64,000 nucleotides of DNA, from NCBI GenBank assembly GCA_016710165.1, contig JADJLJ010000001.1, forward strand, positions 620,001-684,000, in the 5' to 3' direction. The notes below the pieces were generated by a model. That model was not told where the DNA came from. It did not search any database and saw only the letters and a list, made by a program, of their open reading frames with translations. This DNA comes from Chitinophagaceae bacterium (GTDB lineage Bacteria > Bacteroidota > Bacteroidia > Chitinophagales > Chitinophagaceae). Positions 63,211 to 64,000 of this stretch are shown piece by piece. The translations under genes were made by a program, and so were the position numbers. How positions within the stretch are numbered: the stretch's first letter is position 1; each line of letters opens with the position of its first letter.

Positions 63211-63285
63211 GGTAACCAATGGGGCTCGAACCCACGACCCTCAGAATCACAATCTGATGCTCTAACCAACTGAGCTATGGCTACC
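63211..63285 (-). tRNA. tRNA-His, anticodon GTG
   Basis: The minus-strand sequence folds as a tRNA. The acceptor stem is GTAGCCA/TGGTTAC, and the first base is the extra G (position -1) that pairs with C73, the identity mark of histidine tRNAs. The D-arm is GCTCAGTTGGTTAGAGC. The anticodon arm is TCAGA-TTGTGAT-TCTGA with anticodon GTG. The T-arm is GTGGGTTCGAGCCCC. The 3' CCA is not encoded, because the gene ends in C73 followed by CAAAA. A perfect promoter and terminator flank it. Confidence 0.96.
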
Positions 63286-63299
63286 GTTTTAACAGGGGG

Positions 63300-63330
63300 C
63301 AAAAATAAAGAAAAACAGCTCTCCTTCAAA
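63300..63330 (-). promoter_or_regulatory. tRNA-His promoter, TTTG-N19-TATTTTTG
   Basis: On the minus strand, TATTTTTG (plus 63300-63307) is an exact -7 box, with TTTG (plus 63327-63330) 19 bp upstream. It lies 15 bases before the tRNA 5' end and is one of the clearest promoters in the window. Confidence 0.75.
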
Positions 63331-63385
63331 ATTACATTTTGAACCCGCTTACATAATCTGTTTCTTTGCAGCCCTGCTGTCATTC

Positions 63386-63994
63386 ATGCAATCCATTCAT
63401 TACATACTGATCATTCTTTTTTCCTGCCTCACCGGCTGGCTGGTCATCCGGCTCATCCTCAAAATTCTATTCTGGCCCGAAAAACCGTTGCCAGCCCTGG
63501 GTTTTAAATTCCAGGGACTGTTACCAAAACATCAGCCGCTCATTGCGGAGCAACTGGCCGAAATGGCCGGCAGGGAATTCTTTTCAATTTCTTCCCTGAA
63601 AGAAAAAGCAGCCAACCCGGCCAGCTTTGATAAACTGAAGCCGGAGATCGAATATCACATCGATCATTTCCTGCGGGAGAAACTGAAAGAAAGCTTTCCC
63701 ATGCTTTCGATGTTCATCGGCGACAAGACCATCAACCAGCTGAAGGGCGCTTTTTTACTGGAACTGGAAAGCCTGTTCCCCGTCATCATGAATTCCTATC
63801 TTTCAAATCTTGAAAACGATCTCAACCCAAAACAACTGATCGCTGAAAAGATCGCCGGTCTTTCGCTGAAAAGATCCGGCATCCTGGCGAACAAATCAGC
63901 CAAAAAACTGTTTATCCGTCTGCAGCTGGCAGGTGCACTGACCGGGTTGCTGCTGGGATTGCTGCAGGTCTTGTTGTTCAGGCTGTTAGCATAG
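63386..63994 (+). CDS. DUF445 family membrane protein
   Basis: This 202-residue protein has an N-terminal membrane segment (SIHYILIILFSCLTGWLVIRLILK), an amphipathic helical core (LIAEQLAEMAGREFFSISSL, about 50-150) and a C-terminal membrane segment (AGALTGLLLGLLQVLLFRLL). This is the layout of DUF445 proteins, which are predicted membrane-tethered helical rods. Function unknown. A TTTCTTTG box lies 18 bases before the ATG. It is divergent from the tRNA-His gene. Confidence 0.8.
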   Translation: MQSIHYILIILFSCLTGWLVIRLILKILFWPEKPLPALGFKFQGLLPKHQPLIAEQLAEMAGREFFSISSLKEKAANPASFDKLKPEIEYHIDHFLREKLKESFPMLSMFIGDKTINQLKGAFLLELESLFPVIMNSYLSNLENDLNPKQLIAEKIAGLSLKRSGILANKSAKKLFIRLQLAGALTGLLLGLLQVLLFRLLA

Positions 63995-64000
63995 ACAATT

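Overview
The window looks like chromosomal DNA of a Bacteroidota species, most probably family Chitinophagaceae (order Chitinophagales). The evidence is a SusC/SusD pair, a TonB receptor with a carboxypeptidase-regulatory-like N-terminus, a type IX secretion (T9SS) C-terminal sorting domain, families largely confined to this phylum (DUF4270, DUF5686, GSCFA, DUF2490), TTTG...TAnnTTTG promoters and weak Shine-Dalgarno sequences. I see no insertion sequence, prophage, integrase, CRISPR array or rRNA operon. The only RNA gene found is a tRNA-His.

Layout. 1-5.1 kb: 3' part of a SusC, its SusD lipoprotein and a DUF4397 lipoprotein, closed by a strong terminator. 5.2-9.1 kb: SpmA-SpmB fusion (minus), ychF and an MFS transporter. 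9.2-15.7 kb (minus): secreted VCBS/UnbV protein, then an apparent operon of TonB receptor plus fasciclin lipoprotein. 15.8-24.2 kb: purC, trhO, DUF5686 surface protein, small membrane protein, penicillin-acylase family enzyme and a small lipoprotein. 24.4-29.1 kb: miaE, GSCFA protein, HMG-CoA lyase and two tandem paralogous HTH proteins of unknown function. 29.3-35.4 kb: two unrecognised envelope proteins, then a tightly packed five-gene operon (secreted DUF6134-like protein, CPBP-like membrane protein, two SDR enzymes, outer-membrane barrel). 35.4-40.9 kb: rlmB, metK, DUF4270 lipoprotein, glycogen-synthase-like protein and divergent panC. 41.0-46.4 kb: flippase-like membrane protein, rfaE2, ppk1, ppx and a nitroreductase. 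46.4-53.4 kb: large repeat protein with an S74 intramolecular chaperone, DUF2490 barrel, DUF1801 protein, TPR protein, unknown secreted protein and panB. 53.7-64 kb: ALDH7-type aldehyde dehydrogenase, S8 protease, DinB protein, T9SS cargo protein, Prc/Tsp protease, tRNA-His and a DUF445 protein.

Two features of the DNA stand out. First, nine genes are broken by one-base frameshifts. Eight are restored by adding one base to a short A/T run and one by removing a base from a C run. Essential or conserved genes such as purC are among them, so uncorrected homopolymer errors in the assembly are the simplest explanation, and I annotate these genes across the break. Second, many gaps between genes hold short-period direct repeats, with units of 7, about 8, about 9, 17 or 24 bp that mostly differ from locus to locus. 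One REP-like palindrome lies in frame inside a coding sequence (GSCFA).

Nothing here is a recognisable defence or mobile system. The best candidates for undescribed biology are the 31.3-35.4 kb operon, the tandem HTH paralogs, the TonB-fasciclin pair and the beta-roll/S74 protein.
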